Of a DNA stretch of 64,000 nucleotides, positions 1 to 8,350 are shown piece after piece. The position numbers and the translations under genes are program-made. The stretch covers positions 25,220 to 89,219 of the forward strand of contig NZ_JACMYP010000006.1 of assembly GCF_020889705.1 (NCBI RefSeq), given 5' to 3'. The DNA is from Bradyrhizobium altum. GTDB taxonomy: Bacteria > Pseudomonadota > Alphaproteobacteria > Rhizobiales > Xanthobacteraceae. Under the pieces are notes generated by a model. It was given only the letters and a program-made list of their open reading frames with translations, did not search any database and had not been told where the DNA came from. How positions within the stretch are numbered: position 1 is the stretch's first letter; every line of letters begins with the position of its first letter.

Positions 1-1195
1 CCGGCGTCAGATTGGCCGGCGTCAGCAGCATCTTCTCATCGGTGACGGCAGCGTCGTTGACGCGCAGTCCGCCACCCTTGATCTGCCGGCGCGCTTCGCC
101 GTTGGACGCGACGAGCTCGGCCTTGACGAAGGCGGCGAGCACGCCGACGCCGGCTTCGAACTCGCCGCGCGGAATTTCCACCGTCGGCAAGGTCTCGGCC
201 AGCGCGCCTTCCTCGAAGGTGCGGCGCGCGGTCTCGGCGGCTTCATTGGCCGCATCGCGGCCGTGGAGCAGGGCGGTGGCCTCGGTCGCCAGCACCTTCT
301 TGGCTTCGTTGATCTCGCTGCCACCGAGCGCTGCGAGCTTGCCGATCTCGCTCATCGGCAGGATCGTGAACAGCTTGAGGAATTTGACGACGTCGGCGTC
401 CTCGACGTTGCGCCAGTACTGCCAGAAGTCGTACGGCGAGAACTGGTCGGCGTTGAGCCACACCGCGCCCTTGGCGGTCTTGCCCATCTTGTCGCCGGAG
501 GCGGTGGTCAGCAACGGCGTGGTCAGCGCGAACAGTTGCGGCGAGCCCATGCGGCGGCCGAGATCGACGCCGTTGACGATGTTGCCCCACTGGTCGGAGC
601 CGCCCATCTGCAGCCGGCAGCCGGCGCGGCGCGACAGCTCGACGAAGTCGTAGGCCTGGCAGACCATGTAGTTGAATTCGATGAAGCTCATCTCCTGCTC
701 GCGCTCGAGCCGGAGCCGCACCGAATCCATCGTGAGCATGCGGTTGACCGAGAAATGCCGGCCGATGTCGCGCAGCATCTCGATCCAGTTCAGCTTGGTC
801 AGCCACTCGGCGTTGTCGAGCATGATGGCGTCGGAAGGCCCATTGCCATAGCGCAGCACCTTGGCGAACACGCCGCGGATGCTCGCCTTGTTGGATTCAA
901 TCTCCGCGACGGTACGCATCGCGCGCGTCTCGTCCTTGCCGGAGGGGTCGCCGACCATCGTGGTGCCGCCGCCCATCAAAGTTATCGGCTTGTTGCCGCT
1001 CTGTTGCAGCCAGTACAGCATCATCATGGTGAGGAAGTTGCCGATGTGCAGCGACGGCGCTGTGCAGTCAAAGCCGACATAGGCGGTCGCCTCGCCCTTG
1101 GCGGCAAGCGCGTCGAGGCCCTCGAAATCGGAGCACTGGTGGACGAAGCCGCGTTCCTGTAGAGTGTTCAGGAAATCCGATTTAAATGCAGTCAT
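1..1195 (-). CDS. tyrS: Tyrosyl-tRNA synthetase, 3' end cut off by window edge
   Basis: Class I aminoacyl-tRNA synthetase that charges tRNA-Tyr in the cytoplasm. Translation from the ATG at 1193-1195 begins [16 protein letters not shown] and runs open to the window edge, giving about 398 codons. Bacterial TyrRS is about 400-420 residues, so only the last residues of the C-terminal S4-like domain are missing. The HIGH signature appears as LHIGN (about 1037-1050), and the KMSKS loop as KMGKT (about 477-491). The tyrosine-binding region carries GGSDQWGNI. The C-terminal part reads [16 protein letters not shown], typical of the S4 RNA-binding fold. It is divergent from anmK, with about 150 bp between them. 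The identification is secure; the true C-terminus is outside the window. Confidence 0.96.
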   Translation of the reverse strand, partial: MTAFKSDFLNTLQERGFVHQCSDFEGLDALAAKGEATAYVGFDCTAPSLHIGNFLTMMMLYWLQQSGNKPITLMGGGTTMVGDPSGKDETRAMRTVAEIESNKASIRGVFAKVLRYGNGPSDAIMLDNAEWLTKLNWIEMLRDIGRHFSVNRMLTMDSVRLRLEREQEMSFIEFNYMVCQAYDFVELSRRAGCRLQMGGSDQWGNIVNGVDLGRRMGSPQLFALTTPLLTTASGDKMGKTAKGAVWLNADQFSPYDFWQYWRNVEDADVVKFLKLFTILPMSEIGKLAALGGSEINEAKKVLATEATALLHGRDAANEAAETARRTFEEGALAETLPTVEIPRGEFEAGVGVLAAFVKAELVASNGEARRQIKGGGLRVNDAAVTDEKMLLTPANLTP

Positions 1196-1347
1196 TTGTC
1201 GGCGAGCCAGATCATTCTTGTTTTACGGTTTTTGCATCTATTTGCGGAACCTTGACGCTTGAGGCTGCCGCAGGCGGACGCGCAGTGGCATTATAGGATG
1301 TACTTGTTTGAGACAAGCCGGGGGTTCCCGGCTGGGGCGCTTCCACG

Positions 1348-2451
1348 ATGATGTTAACGGCACTCGGTCTGATGAGCGGGACCTCGCTCGACGGGGTCGA
1401 CGTGGCACTGATCGAGACCGACGGCCGCCAGATCAAGGCCTTCGGACCTACGGGCTATCGACCCTATACCGACAGCGAGCGCAGCCTGCTGCGTCAGGCG
1501 CTGACCGAGGCCGTCCATCTGACACAGCGCGACGCCCGGCCGGGGATCTTGCGGCAGGCCGAGCAGGCCGTCACGTCAGCCCATGCCGAGGCGGTCGCCA
1601 GCTTCACGGCGCAGACCCGGATCTCCGCCCAGGACATCGACATCGTCGGGTTCCATGGCCAGACCGTGCTGCATCGCCCGGAGCGGAAGTTGACGGTCCA
1701 GATCGGCGATGCCCTGGCGCTCGCCAGGGCGATCCACATTCCGGTAATGCATGATTTCCGTGCAGCCGACGTCGAGGCCGGCGGGCAGGGCGCGCCGCTC
1801 GTGCCGGTCTACCACCGCGCGCTGGCGCAATCGCTGAACCGCGCGGGGCCAACCGTCGTGGTCAATATCGGCGGCGTCTCCAACATCACCTATATCGACG
1901 GCACCGACACGCTGATCGCCTGCGACACCGGACCCGGCAACGCGCTGCTCGACGACTTCATGTTCCGCCAGATGCATCAGCCGTTCGACACCGCCGGAAA
2001 GTTCGCCGCGCTGGGCAAACCGGACGAAGCCTGGATCGCCCAGGCGCTCAGGCTGCCGTTCTTCGCGCTGCCGCCGCCGAAATCGCTCGACCGCAACGAC
2101 TTTGCCGGCCTGAAGCTCGGTGCCGTGGCGCCGGCCGATGGCGCGGCGACATTGACCGCTTTCACGGCGGCCGCGATCGCCCGCGTGGTGCCGCTGCTGC
2201 CGAAGGTGCCGAAGAGCTGGATCATCTGCGGCGGCGGCGCCTCCAACCTCACCATGCTGCGGATGCTTCGCGAGCGCCTGACGCCGGCGCTCGTCGAGCC
2301 CGCCGAGGCGCTCGGCTGGGCGGCGGACGCGATCGAGGCGCAGGCATTCGGCTTCCTTGCCGCGCGCGGAATGAAGGGGCTGCCGCTGAGCTACCCCGCC
2401 ACCACGGGGGTGCCGATCCCGATGACCGGGGGCATCATCGCGCGACCGTGA
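1348..2451 (+). CDS. anmK: Anhydro-N-acetylmuramic acid kinase
   Basis: Cytoplasmic kinase that phosphorylates and opens 1,6-anhydro-MurNAc during peptidoglycan recycling, giving MurNAc-6-phosphate. The 367-residue product has the usual family length. The N-terminal phosphate-binding motif LMSGTSLDGVDVAL lies at about residues 8-21. The ASKHA-fold motifs NIGGVSNITY and CDTGPGNALLDD follow in the middle, and GGGASNL lies near the C-terminus. Two ATGs are adjacent (1348 and 1351); either could be used. Divergence from tyrS, with this gene reading away from it, is a common arrangement in Rhizobiales. No etherase gene (murQ) is nearby, so the step after phosphorylation is not explained locally. 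Confidence 0.95.
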   Translation: MMLTALGLMSGTSLDGVDVALIETDGRQIKAFGPTGYRPYTDSERSLLRQALTEAVHLTQRDARPGILRQAEQAVTSAHAEAVASFTAQTRISAQDIDIVGFHGQTVLHRPERKLTVQIGDALALARAIHIPVMHDFRAADVEAGGQGAPLVPVYHRALAQSLNRAGPTVVVNIGGVSNITYIDGTDTLIACDTGPGNALLDDFMFRQMHQPFDTAGKFAALGKPDEAWIAQALRLPFFALPPPKSLDRNDFAGLKLGAVAPADGAATLTAFTAAAIARVVPLLPKVPKSWIICGGGASNLTMLRMLRERLTPALVEPAEALGWAADAIEAQAFGFLAARGMKGLPLSYPATTGVPIPMTGGIIARP

Positions 2452-2454
2452 TTT

Positions 2455-2518
2455 AGATGCAAATGCATCTACCTTGACAGTTCCATGCCGCAGCATTTAA
2501 TTCGATGCAGTTGCATTG
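2455..2518 (+). promoter_or_regulatory. Sigma70-like promoter bracketed by two ATGCA-NN-TGCAT inverted repeats
   Basis: Positions 2455-2470 form a perfect 7-bp inverted repeat (agatgca-aa-tgcatct). A second copy at 2503-2518 (cgatgca-gt-tgcattg) matches at 6 of 7 pairs. Both share the core ATGCA-NN-TGCAT, and their centres are 48 bp apart. Between them lies TTGACA (2474-2479), 17 bp, then TTAATT (2497-2502), a plausible -35/-10 pair reading into the GST gene. Paired short palindromes around a promoter are typical of MarR- or TetR-type repressor operators. The regulator is not identified. Confidence 0.6.
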
Positions 2519-2533
2519 AACGCGAGGTTCGTC

Positions 2534-3211
2534 ATGGCCGCCCTAAAGCTGATCAGCCACAAGCTCTGTCCCTATGTGCAACGCGCGGTGATCGCGCTGC
2601 ACGAGAAGGGCGTGCCGTTCGAGCGGATCGACATCGATCTCGCCAACAAGCCGGACTGGTTCCTGAAGATCTCGCCGCTCGGCAAGGTGCCGGTGCTGGT
2701 CGTGACCGGTGACGACGGCAAGGAAGTCGCGCTGTTCGAGAGCAATGTGATCTGCGAGTACATCGAGGAGACGCAAGGCGGCGCGAAGCTGCATCCCGAG
2801 AACGCGCTGACGCGCGCCAAGCATCGCGCCTGGATGGAGTTCGGCTCGGCCATTCTCGGCGACCTCTGGGGGCTCGAGACTGCGACCGATGCCGCGACCT
2901 TCGAGGGCAAGCGGCAGGCGGTCGCCGCGAAGTTCGCGCGCGTGGAGGCTGCGCTCGGCGCGGGGCCGTTCTTCGCAGGCGAGAGATTCAGCCTGGTGGA
3001 TGCGGTGTTCGCGCCGGTCTTCCGCTATTTCGATCTGTTCGACCAGCTGACCGATCTGGCTGTTTTCACCCACACGCCAAAAGTTCGCGCGTGGCGCAGC
3101 GCGCTGGCGCAGCGGCCGAGCGTGCGCAGCGCCGTTTCACCTGATTATCCCGCGCTGCTGCACGCGTTCCTGGTCGGCCACCGCGCGCACATGCTGAAGC
3201 TTGCCGCGTAA
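2534..3211 (+). CDS. Glutathione S-transferase family protein (CPYV redox motif)
   Basis: Predicted cytosolic glutathione transferase of 225 residues. The N-terminal thioredoxin-like domain begins ALKLISHKLCPYVQRA; the CPYV cysteine is of the kind seen in omega/GSTO-like and dehydroascorbate-reductase-like enzymes rather than a Ser/Tyr class. KVPVL and ALFESNVICEYIEE give the cis-Pro loop and the glutathione gamma-glutamyl site. The alpha-helical C-terminal domain follows from about residue 85. The ATG at 2534 was chosen because GAGG sits at 2524-2527. An upstream in-frame TTG at 2516 lies inside the second operator-like repeat and is unlikely. An SMR transporter gene starts 3 bp after the stop, so the two are probably cotranscribed from the promoter at 2474-2502. 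Confidence 0.85.
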   Translation: MAALKLISHKLCPYVQRAVIALHEKGVPFERIDIDLANKPDWFLKISPLGKVPVLVVTGDDGKEVALFESNVICEYIEETQGGAKLHPENALTRAKHRAWMEFGSAILGDLWGLETATDAATFEGKRQAVAAKFARVEAALGAGPFFAGERFSLVDAVFAPVFRYFDLFDQLTDLAVFTHTPKVRAWRSALAQRPSVRSAVSPDYPALLHAFLVGHRAHMLKLAA

Positions 3212-3214
3212 GCC

Positions 3215-3544
3215 ATGTCGCACTCCATTGCCTGGATCGCGCTGGTCGTCGCAGGTCTTCTCGACGTCGGATGGGCCATCTCGATGAAATATGCCGAAGG
3301 CTATACGCGCCTCGGCTGGACGCTGGTCTCGCTGCTGCTGCTCGCCGCGTTCGTGTTCCTGCTCGGGCGCGCGTTGCAGGTGCTCGGCGTCGGCGTCGCC
3401 TACACGGTATGGACCGGCATCGGCGCGGTCGGCACGCTGACCATGGGCGTGCTGCTGTTCAACGAAGCCTTGAACCCGATGAAGGTCGCCGGGATCGCGC
3501 TGGTGCTGGTCGGCATCGCGGCGCTGAAGTTCGCGCCGGAGTGA
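3215..3544 (+). CDS. SMR-family small multidrug/guanidinium exporter (SugE/Gdx-like)
   Basis: Inner-membrane protein of 109 residues with four hydrophobic segments, the exact size of the small multidrug resistance family. VAYTVWTGIGAVGT and FNEALNPMKVAGI match the SugE/Gdx guanidinium-exporter subfamily more closely than EmrE. The membrane-embedded acidic residue that binds proton and substrate is normally Glu (AGLLEV in E. coli SugE). Here the same position is Asp17 (AGLLDVGWA), a conservative but functionally meaningful change. The gene follows the GST by 3 bp and probably forms a detoxification operon with it. The substrate cannot be told from sequence. Confidence 0.85.
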   Translation: MSHSIAWIALVVAGLLDVGWAISMKYAEGYTRLGWTLVSLLLLAAFVFLLGRALQVLGVGVAYTVWTGIGAVGTLTMGVLLFNEALNPMKVAGIALVLVGIAALKFAPE

Positions 3545-3555
3545 GAGTAGGGACC

Positions 3556-3632
3556 GTAGCCCGGATGAGCGAAGCGATATCCGGGGCCTGTCTTGGCTGC
3601 GACACGCATATCGCTTCGCTCATGCGGGCTAC
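3556..3632. repeat. Palindromic intergenic repeat (REP-like), 25-bp arms
   Basis: The left arm at 3556-3580 and right arm at 3608-3632 are inverted copies matching at 24 of 25 positions (GTAGCCC, ATGAGCGAAGCGATAT core), with a 27-bp loop. It lies between the convergent SMR gene and hydrolase gene. It resembles the widespread Bradyrhizobiaceae GTAGCCCGGATGAGCG element and could fold as a transcript-end hairpin for both neighbours. Confidence 0.8.
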
Positions 3633-3650
3633 GAGTTGACGCCTGCGCGC

Positions 3651-4298
3651 TCAGCGCACGTTGGCGAGACGCATGTCGAGATAGCCGGTCACCGTCTCCA
3701 TCAGCGGCTCGAGCTTGCCGTCGAAGAAATGGTTGGCGCCCGGGATGACCTGCTGGTCGATCACGATGCCCTTCTGGGTCTTCAGCTTCTCGACCAGCGT
3801 GTTGACGTCCTTGGGCGGCACCACGGCATCCTTGTCACCATGCACGATCAGGCCCGACGACGGGCAGGGCGCGAGGAACGAGAAGTCGTAGAGATTGGCG
3901 GGCGGCGCGATCGAGATGAAGCCCTCGACCTCCGGCCGGCGCATCAGAAGCTGCATGCCGATCCATGCGCCGAACGAGAAACCCGCAACCCAGCAGGCGC
4001 GCGCCTCCGGATTGATCGCCTGCGCCCAATCAAGCGCGCTCGCGGCGTCTGACAATTCGCCGGTGCCGTGATCGAACGAGCCTTGGCTGCGGCCGACGCC
4101 ACGGAAGTTGAAGCGCAGCACCGAAAAGCCGCGATGCGCGAACGCGTAGTAGCACTGGTAGACGATCTGGTGGTTCATCGTGCCGTGGAACTGCGGATGC
4201 GGATGCAGGATCATCGCAATCGGCGCGTTCTTCTGCTTGGCCGGGTGATAGCGGCCTTCGAGACGGCCAGCAGGGCCGGTGAAAATGACTTCAGGCAT
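3651..4298 (-). CDS. Alpha/beta hydrolase (dienelactone-hydrolase-like family)
   Basis: Predicted cytoplasmic serine hydrolase of 215 residues. The nucleophile elbow is GFSFGAW (Ser at about 108). The acid is probably Asp in IVHGDKDAVVP, and the catalytic His is in PGANHFFDGK, giving a complete Ser-Asp-His triad. HPHPQFHGTMNH near the N-terminus is characteristic of a conserved bacterial alpha/beta hydrolase family often annotated as a KANL3/Tex30-like or 'alpha/beta hydrolase' protein. The ATG at 4298 (MPEVIFTG) follows AAGGGAACACA, a usable ribosome binding site. A longer reading to 4346 would overlap the FixK-like palindrome. The natural substrate is unknown. Confidence 0.85.
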   Translation of the reverse strand: MPEVIFTGPAGRLEGRYHPAKQKNAPIAMILHPHPQFHGTMNHQIVYQCYYAFAHRGFSVLRFNFRGVGRSQGSFDHGTGELSDAASALDWAQAINPEARACWVAGFSFGAWIGMQLLMRRPEVEGFISIAPPANLYDFSFLAPCPSSGLIVHGDKDAVVPPKDVNTLVEKLKTQKGIVIDQQVIPGANHFFDGKLEPLMETVTGYLDMRLANVR

Positions 4299-4301
4299 TG
4301 T

Positions 4302-4334
4302 GTTCCCTTGATTGACGCGTTCCCTTGATTGACG
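4302..4334. repeat. Two tandem copies of a 16-bp sequence, period 17
   Basis: gttcccttgattgacg occurs at 4302-4317 and again at 4319-4334, immediately upstream of the hydrolase start. The second copy runs into the palindrome at 4325-4346. The duplication also duplicates the GGGAAC stretch used as ribosome binding site on the minus strand. Confidence 0.8.
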
Positions 4335-4342
4335 TCGATCAA
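4329..4342. promoter_or_regulatory. FixK2/FNR-type box TTGAC-N4-ATCAA
   Basis: Positions 4329-4342 read TTGACGTCGATCAA, matching the FNR/FixK consensus TTGA-N6-TCAA. They lie inside a larger inverted repeat (TTGATTGA at 4325-4332, TCAATCAA at 4339-4346). The centre (4335.5) is only 37 bp from the hydrolase ATG, too close for standard class II activation at -41.5 with a leader. On the plus strand no gene starts within 400 bp. It could act as a repressor site or drive an unseen transcript. Confidence 0.45.
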
Positions 4343-4346
4343 TCAA

Positions 4347-4771
4347 CCGGTTGGAGCCATCTTCGGCGACGGGCGCGAGCAGAGCGGCTCATGATGAAAT
4401 CAGCGCAGGCGCCGCCGGGCGGCACGCTGGAAGGCCTTCTAGCATGACGCAAGGGGCAAAAATCAAGGAAATTGTGCCGCTTGGCAGAGGCTAATCCGCT
4501 CCGTGATGCACGCGTAGCCGGCGCGTCGGCGGCGATCCGGATCAACACGCCGAATTGCTCGGTGGCTACCTGAAGTTTTGCTTTGTCATATTGCTATCGC
4601 GCGCGGGGGGCGGCGCAAAGAACTGCGAATGTCTTGCCAGGCAACACGTTGGGACTCCCGGCGAGCGTGAAAAATCGCTGGCATTGGTGACTCTGATCTG
4701 GTCTCGCTGCCCGACTGTCGTTATGTCGCAGTGGAAGGCCGCAACCACGGTGGTTGCCGCGGACAAGCTCG
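4347..4771. other. Long intergenic region upstream of the SUF operon
   Basis: About 425 bp without a convincing gene. It should hold the promoter of the cysteine desulfurase/suf operon. The only structured element I could support is the 17-bp palindrome at 4741-4757. I found no Rrf2-type regulator gene (IscR/RirA/SufR) here, although many alphaproteobacterial suf operons begin with one. No clear IscR, RirA or Irr box could be assigned by eye. Confidence 0.6.
4741..4757. promoter_or_regulatory. 17-bp palindrome just upstream of the desulfurase start
   Basis: Positions 4741-4757 read GCAACCAC-g-GTGGTTGC, a perfect 8-bp inverted repeat with one central base, ending 14 bp before the ATG at 4772. 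It could be an operator or an mRNA hairpin controlling translation of the first gene of the suf operon. Confidence 0.4.
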
Positions 4772-5929
4772 ATGGCCGATCGCGTCTATCTCGACTGGAA
4801 TGCCACCACGCCGCTTCGCCAGGAGGCGAAGGCGGCGATGACTGCGGCATGGGAATTGAGCGGCAACCCGTCCTCGGTGCACAGCGAGGGACGCCGCGCG
4901 CGCCGGCTGGTCGAGGATGCCCGCAATGCGGTGGCGAATGCGGTCGGCGGTCGGGCGCAGGACGTCGTGTTTCTCTCCGGCGGGACCGAAGCCAACGCGC
5001 TCGCACTGACGCCGGGACTGCGCCGCGGTGCGGGCGCGCCGGTCAGCCGGCTCCTGGTGTCCGCGATCGAGCATGCGTCTGTCCTCGCGGGCGGGCGGTT
5101 CGCGCGTGAGGCCACCTTCGCGATCAATGTCACGCGCGCCGGGGTGATCGATCTCGATCATCTGCGCGCGCTGCTGGCCGACGGTGCGCCCGCGCTGGTC
5201 TCGGTGATGCTGGCGAACAACGAGACCGGCGCCATCCAGCCGGTGGCTGACGTCGCCGAGATCGTCCACGCGGCCGGTGGCCTGCTGCATGTCGACGCGA
5301 TCCAGGCGTTCGGAAAGATCCCATTCGATCTCGCCTCGACCCAGGCCGATCTCGTGACGCTGTCGGCGCACAAGATCGGTGGACCGAAGGGCGCAGGCGC
5401 ACTGGTGCTTGCCGAAGGCGTCGAAGGGCTGGAGGCGTTCCTGCGCGGTGGCGGGCAGGAGCTCGGGCGACGGGCAGGGACCGAGAACGTCGCAGGGATT
5501 GCCGGCTTTGGTGCGGCCGCGAAGGCCGCGATGGTGGCGCTGAAGGCCGACGCCGCCCGCGTCAGGGGGCTGCGCGATCGGCTCGAGCATGGGCTGCGGC
5601 AGACGCCGGACGTGCAGGTCTTCTCCGATGACGTAAAGCGGTTGCCGAATACCGTTCTGTTCACCGCGCCCGGCATGAAGGCCGAAACGGCGGTCATCGG
5701 ATTCGACCTGGCGGGGGTAGCGGTGTCTTCGGGTTCCGCTTGCTCGTCGGGCAAGGTCCAGCCGTCGCACGTCCTGGAGGCAATGGGATACCGTTCAGAG
5801 GTGTCCCAGGGAGCGGTGCGGCTCAGTCTTGGCTGGTCTACCACGGAGCCAGACGTGGATTTGACCCTCAAGGCTTGGCGAAAGCTCGCCGATACCTTAG
5901 TTAAGGGAGAGCGACGAAACACAGCTTGA
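4772..5929 (+). CDS. Group I cysteine desulfurase (IscS/NifS type), first gene of suf operon
   Basis: PLP-dependent enzyme that removes sulfur from L-cysteine for Fe-S cluster assembly. The 385-residue product starts MADRVYLDWNATTPL. The PLP-binding lysine is in SAHKIGGPKG, and HASVL and ETGAIQPV are the usual cofactor-contact stretches. The persulfide cysteine lies in the flexible loop SSGSACSSGK, the group I (IscS/NifS) loop and clearly different from SufS. The start ATG at 4772 was chosen over an upstream TTG at 4754 that lies in the palindrome. It is followed 96 bp later by sufB. A second, group II desulfurase (sufS) is encoded 4 kb downstream, so the operon carries both types. Confidence 0.92.
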   Translation: MADRVYLDWNATTPLRQEAKAAMTAAWELSGNPSSVHSEGRRARRLVEDARNAVANAVGGRAQDVVFLSGGTEANALALTPGLRRGAGAPVSRLLVSAIEHASVLAGGRFAREATFAINVTRAGVIDLDHLRALLADGAPALVSVMLANNETGAIQPVADVAEIVHAAGGLLHVDAIQAFGKIPFDLASTQADLVTLSAHKIGGPKGAGALVLAEGVEGLEAFLRGGGQELGRRAGTENVAGIAGFGAAAKAAMVALKADAARVRGLRDRLEHGLRQTPDVQVFSDDVKRLPNTVLFTAPGMKAETAVIGFDLAGVAVSSGSACSSGKVQPSHVLEAMGYRSEVSQGAVRLSLGWSTTEPDVDLTLKAWRKLADTLVKGERRNTA

Positions 5930-6025
5930 ACAGTTCTAAGCGGGTGATTTCGTCTTCAAAGCATCGTAAGAGACTTCGGAACTTGAGATCCACCGCGGTC
6001 CTTGAAACCGCGAGCGGAGGATTGA

Positions 6026-7522
6026 ATGCCTGCTGTACAAGAGACGGTCGAGCGCGTCCGGCGCATCGACGTCGACCAGTATCGTTATGGATTTGAGACG
6101 CTGATCGAGTCCGACAAGGCCCCGAAAGGCCTGTCGGAAGACACCGTCCGCTTCATCTCGGCAAAGAAGGATGAACCGGCCTGGATGCTGGAATGGCGTC
6201 TGGAGGCGTATCGCCGCTGGCTGACCATGACCGAGCCGACCTGGGCGCGCGTCAACTATCCGAAGATCGACTATCAGGATCTTTATTATTACTCGGCGCC
6301 GAAGCCGAAGAAGACGCTGTCCTCGATCGACGAGATCGATCCGGAAATCCTCAAGACCTATGAGAAGCTCGGCATCCCGCTCCGCGAAGTCGCCGTTCTC
6401 GAGGGCGTCGAGCCGCCGCCCGGCGGCCCGCCGTCGGCCAATCGCAAGATCGCGGTCGATGCCGTGTTCGATTCGGTGTCGGTCGCAACCACCTTCCAGA
6501 AGGAGCTGAAGGCCGCCGGCGTGATCTTCATGCCGATCTCGGAGGCGATCCGCGAGCATCCCGAGCTGGTGCAGAAATATCTCGGCACCGTGGTGCCGAC
6601 CTCGGACAATTACTTCGCGACGCTCAACTCGGCGGTGTTCTCCGACGGCTCGTTCGTCTACGTGCCGCCGGGCGTGCGCTGCCCGATGGAGCTGTCGACC
6701 TATTTCCGCATCAACGAGCGCAACACCGGCCAGTTCGAGCGCACGCTGATCATCGCCGACAAGGGCTCCTACGTCTCCTATCTCGAAGGCTGCACCGCGC
6801 CGCAGCGCGACGAGAACCAGCTGCACGCCGCCGTGGTCGAGCTCGTCACGCTCGATGACGCCGAGATCAAGTATTCGACGGTGCAGAACTGGTACCCCGG
6901 CAATTCGGAAGGCAAGGGCGGCATCTACAATTTCGTCACCAAGCGTGGCGATTGCCGCGGCCGGAATTCCAAGATCTCCTGGACCCAGGTCGAAACCGGT
7001 TCGGCGATCACCTGGAAGTACCCGAGCTGCATCCTGCGCGGCGACAATTCGAGCGGCGAATTCTACTCGATCGCGATCTCGAACGGCTTCCAGCAGGTCG
7101 ACTCTGGCACCAAGATGATCCACCTCGGCAAGAACACGTCGAGCCGGATCATCTCCAAGGGCATCGCCGCCGGCAAGTCGCAGAACACCTATCGCGGCCT
7201 CGTCAGCGCGCACCGCAAAGCCACCGGTGCGCGCAACTACACCGCCTGCGACTCGCTGCTGATCGGCGACAAATGCGGCGCGCACACCGTGCCATATGTC
7301 GAGGCCAAGAATTCCTCGGCGACGTTCGAGCATGAGGCGACGACGTCGAAGATTTCCGAGGACGTGCTGTTCTACTGCATCCAGCGCGGGCTCTCGCAGG
7401 AAGAAGCCGTCGGCCTCGTCGTCAATGGTTTCGTGAAGGACGTGCTGCAGCAACTGCCGATGGAGTTCGCGGTGGAAGCGCAGAAGCTGATCTCGATCAG
7501 CCTTGAAGGTTCGGTTGGCTAA
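6026..7522 (+). CDS. sufB: Fe-S cluster assembly scaffold SufB
   Basis: Scaffold subunit of the cytosolic SufBC2D complex on which Fe-S clusters are built. The 498-residue protein is the normal length. It contains the conserved stretches [38 protein letters not shown] and [16 protein letters not shown]. In the C-terminal beta-helix region [15 protein letters not shown] provides cysteines near the proposed cluster site, and [17 protein letters not shown] ends the domain. The start at 6026 is set by a strong GGAGG eight bases upstream. It lies between the desulfurase and sufC in one transcription unit. Confidence 0.97.
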   Translation: MPAVQETVERVRRIDVDQYRYGFETLIESDKAPKGLSEDTVRFISAKKDEPAWMLEWRLEAYRRWLTMTEPTWARVNYPKIDYQDLYYYSAPKPKKTLSSIDEIDPEILKTYEKLGIPLREVAVLEGVEPPPGGPPSANRKIAVDAVFDSVSVATTFQKELKAAGVIFMPISEAIREHPELVQKYLGTVVPTSDNYFATLNSAVFSDGSFVYVPPGVRCPMELSTYFRINERNTGQFERTLIIADKGSYVSYLEGCTAPQRDENQLHAAVVELVTLDDAEIKYSTVQNWYPGNSEGKGGIYNFVTKRGDCRGRNSKISWTQVETGSAITWKYPSCILRGDNSSGEFYSIAISNGFQQVDSGTKMIHLGKNTSSRIISKGIAAGKSQNTYRGLVSAHRKATGARNYTACDSLLIGDKCGAHTVPYVEAKNSSATFEHEATTSKISEDVLFYCIQRGLSQEEAVGLVVNGFVKDVLQQLPMEFAVEAQKLISISLEGSVG

Positions 7523-7580
7523 TCCATCCCGCTAACGGCGCGGCCGACGCGCCTTGCGGATGATGCTCAGGAAAAATCAG

Positions 7581-8333
7581 ATGTCTCTGCTTGAAGTGAA
7601 AGATCTGCAGGTTCGTGTTGAGGAGCGCGAGATCCTCCACGGGCTGTCGCTCACGGTGAACCCGGGCGAGGTGCACGCGATCATGGGGCCGAACGGTTCC
7701 GGCAAATCGACGCTCTCCCACGTCATCGCCGGCAAGCCCGGCTATGAAGTCACCGGCGGCCAAATCCTGTTCAAGGGCGAAGACCTCCTGGAGATGGCGC
7801 CCAATGAGCGCGCCGCCAAGGGCGTGTTCCTGGCGTTCCAGTATCCGGTCGAGATCCCCGGCGTGACCACTTGGAACTTCCTGCACGCGGCGCTCAACGC
7901 CCAGCGCAAGGCGCGCGGCGAGGACGAGATCTCGTCGCCGGCCTTCCTCAAGAAGGTCCGCGAAGTCGCCAAGTCGCTGAACATCCCGCAGGACATGCTG
8001 AAGCGCGGCGTCAATGTCGGCTTCTCCGGCGGCGAGAAGAAGCGCAACGAGATCTTGCAGATGGCGCTGTTCGAGCCGGCCGTCTGCATCCTCGACGAAA
8101 TGGATTCCGGCCTCGACATCGACGCGCTGCGGATCGCCGCCGACGGCGTCAATGCACTCCGCTCGCCGGAGCGCGCGATGGTCGTCATCACCCACTATCA
8201 GCGGCTGCTCAACTACATCCTGCCTGATTTCGTGCACGTGATGTCGAAGGGCCGGGTGGTGAAGAGCGGCGGCAAGGAACTGGCGCTGGAGCTGGAAGAG
8301 TCCGGTTACGCGCAGTTCGAAGACGCTGCCTGA
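7581..8333 (+). CDS. sufC: SufC, ATPase of the SufBCD complex
   Basis: ABC-type ATPase subunit, 250 residues, that drives conformational change in SufB-SufD during cluster assembly. Walker A is GPNGSGKST (about residues 34-42), the signature is FSGGEKKRNE, Walker B is CILDEMDSGLDIDAL, and the switch His is in VVITHYQRL. The ATG at 7581 (MSLLEVKDLQV) matches the family start. In-frame upstream ATGs at 7560 and 7563 would add only a short non-conserved extension. The gene lies 58 bp after sufB and 17 bp before sufD. Confidence 0.97.
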   Translation: MSLLEVKDLQVRVEEREILHGLSLTVNPGEVHAIMGPNGSGKSTLSHVIAGKPGYEVTGGQILFKGEDLLEMAPNERAAKGVFLAFQYPVEIPGVTTWNFLHAALNAQRKARGEDEISSPAFLKKVREVAKSLNIPQDMLKRGVNVGFSGGEKKRNEILQMALFEPAVCILDEMDSGLDIDALRIAADGVNALRSPERAMVVITHYQRLLNYILPDFVHVMSKGRVVKSGGKELALELEESGYAQFEDAA

Positions 8334-8350
8334 CAAATGCGGGTTCTCAG

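Noticed and set aside
22..806. Minus-strand reading frames overlapping tyrS
   Set aside because: They are out-of-frame shadows of tyrS, which carries HIGN and KMGKT in another frame; their composition is Arg/Pro-rich.
4391..4447. 18-codon frame after the FixK-like box
   Set aside because: Proline/glycine-rich, no clear ribosome binding site and no conserved feature; not enough to call a peptide.
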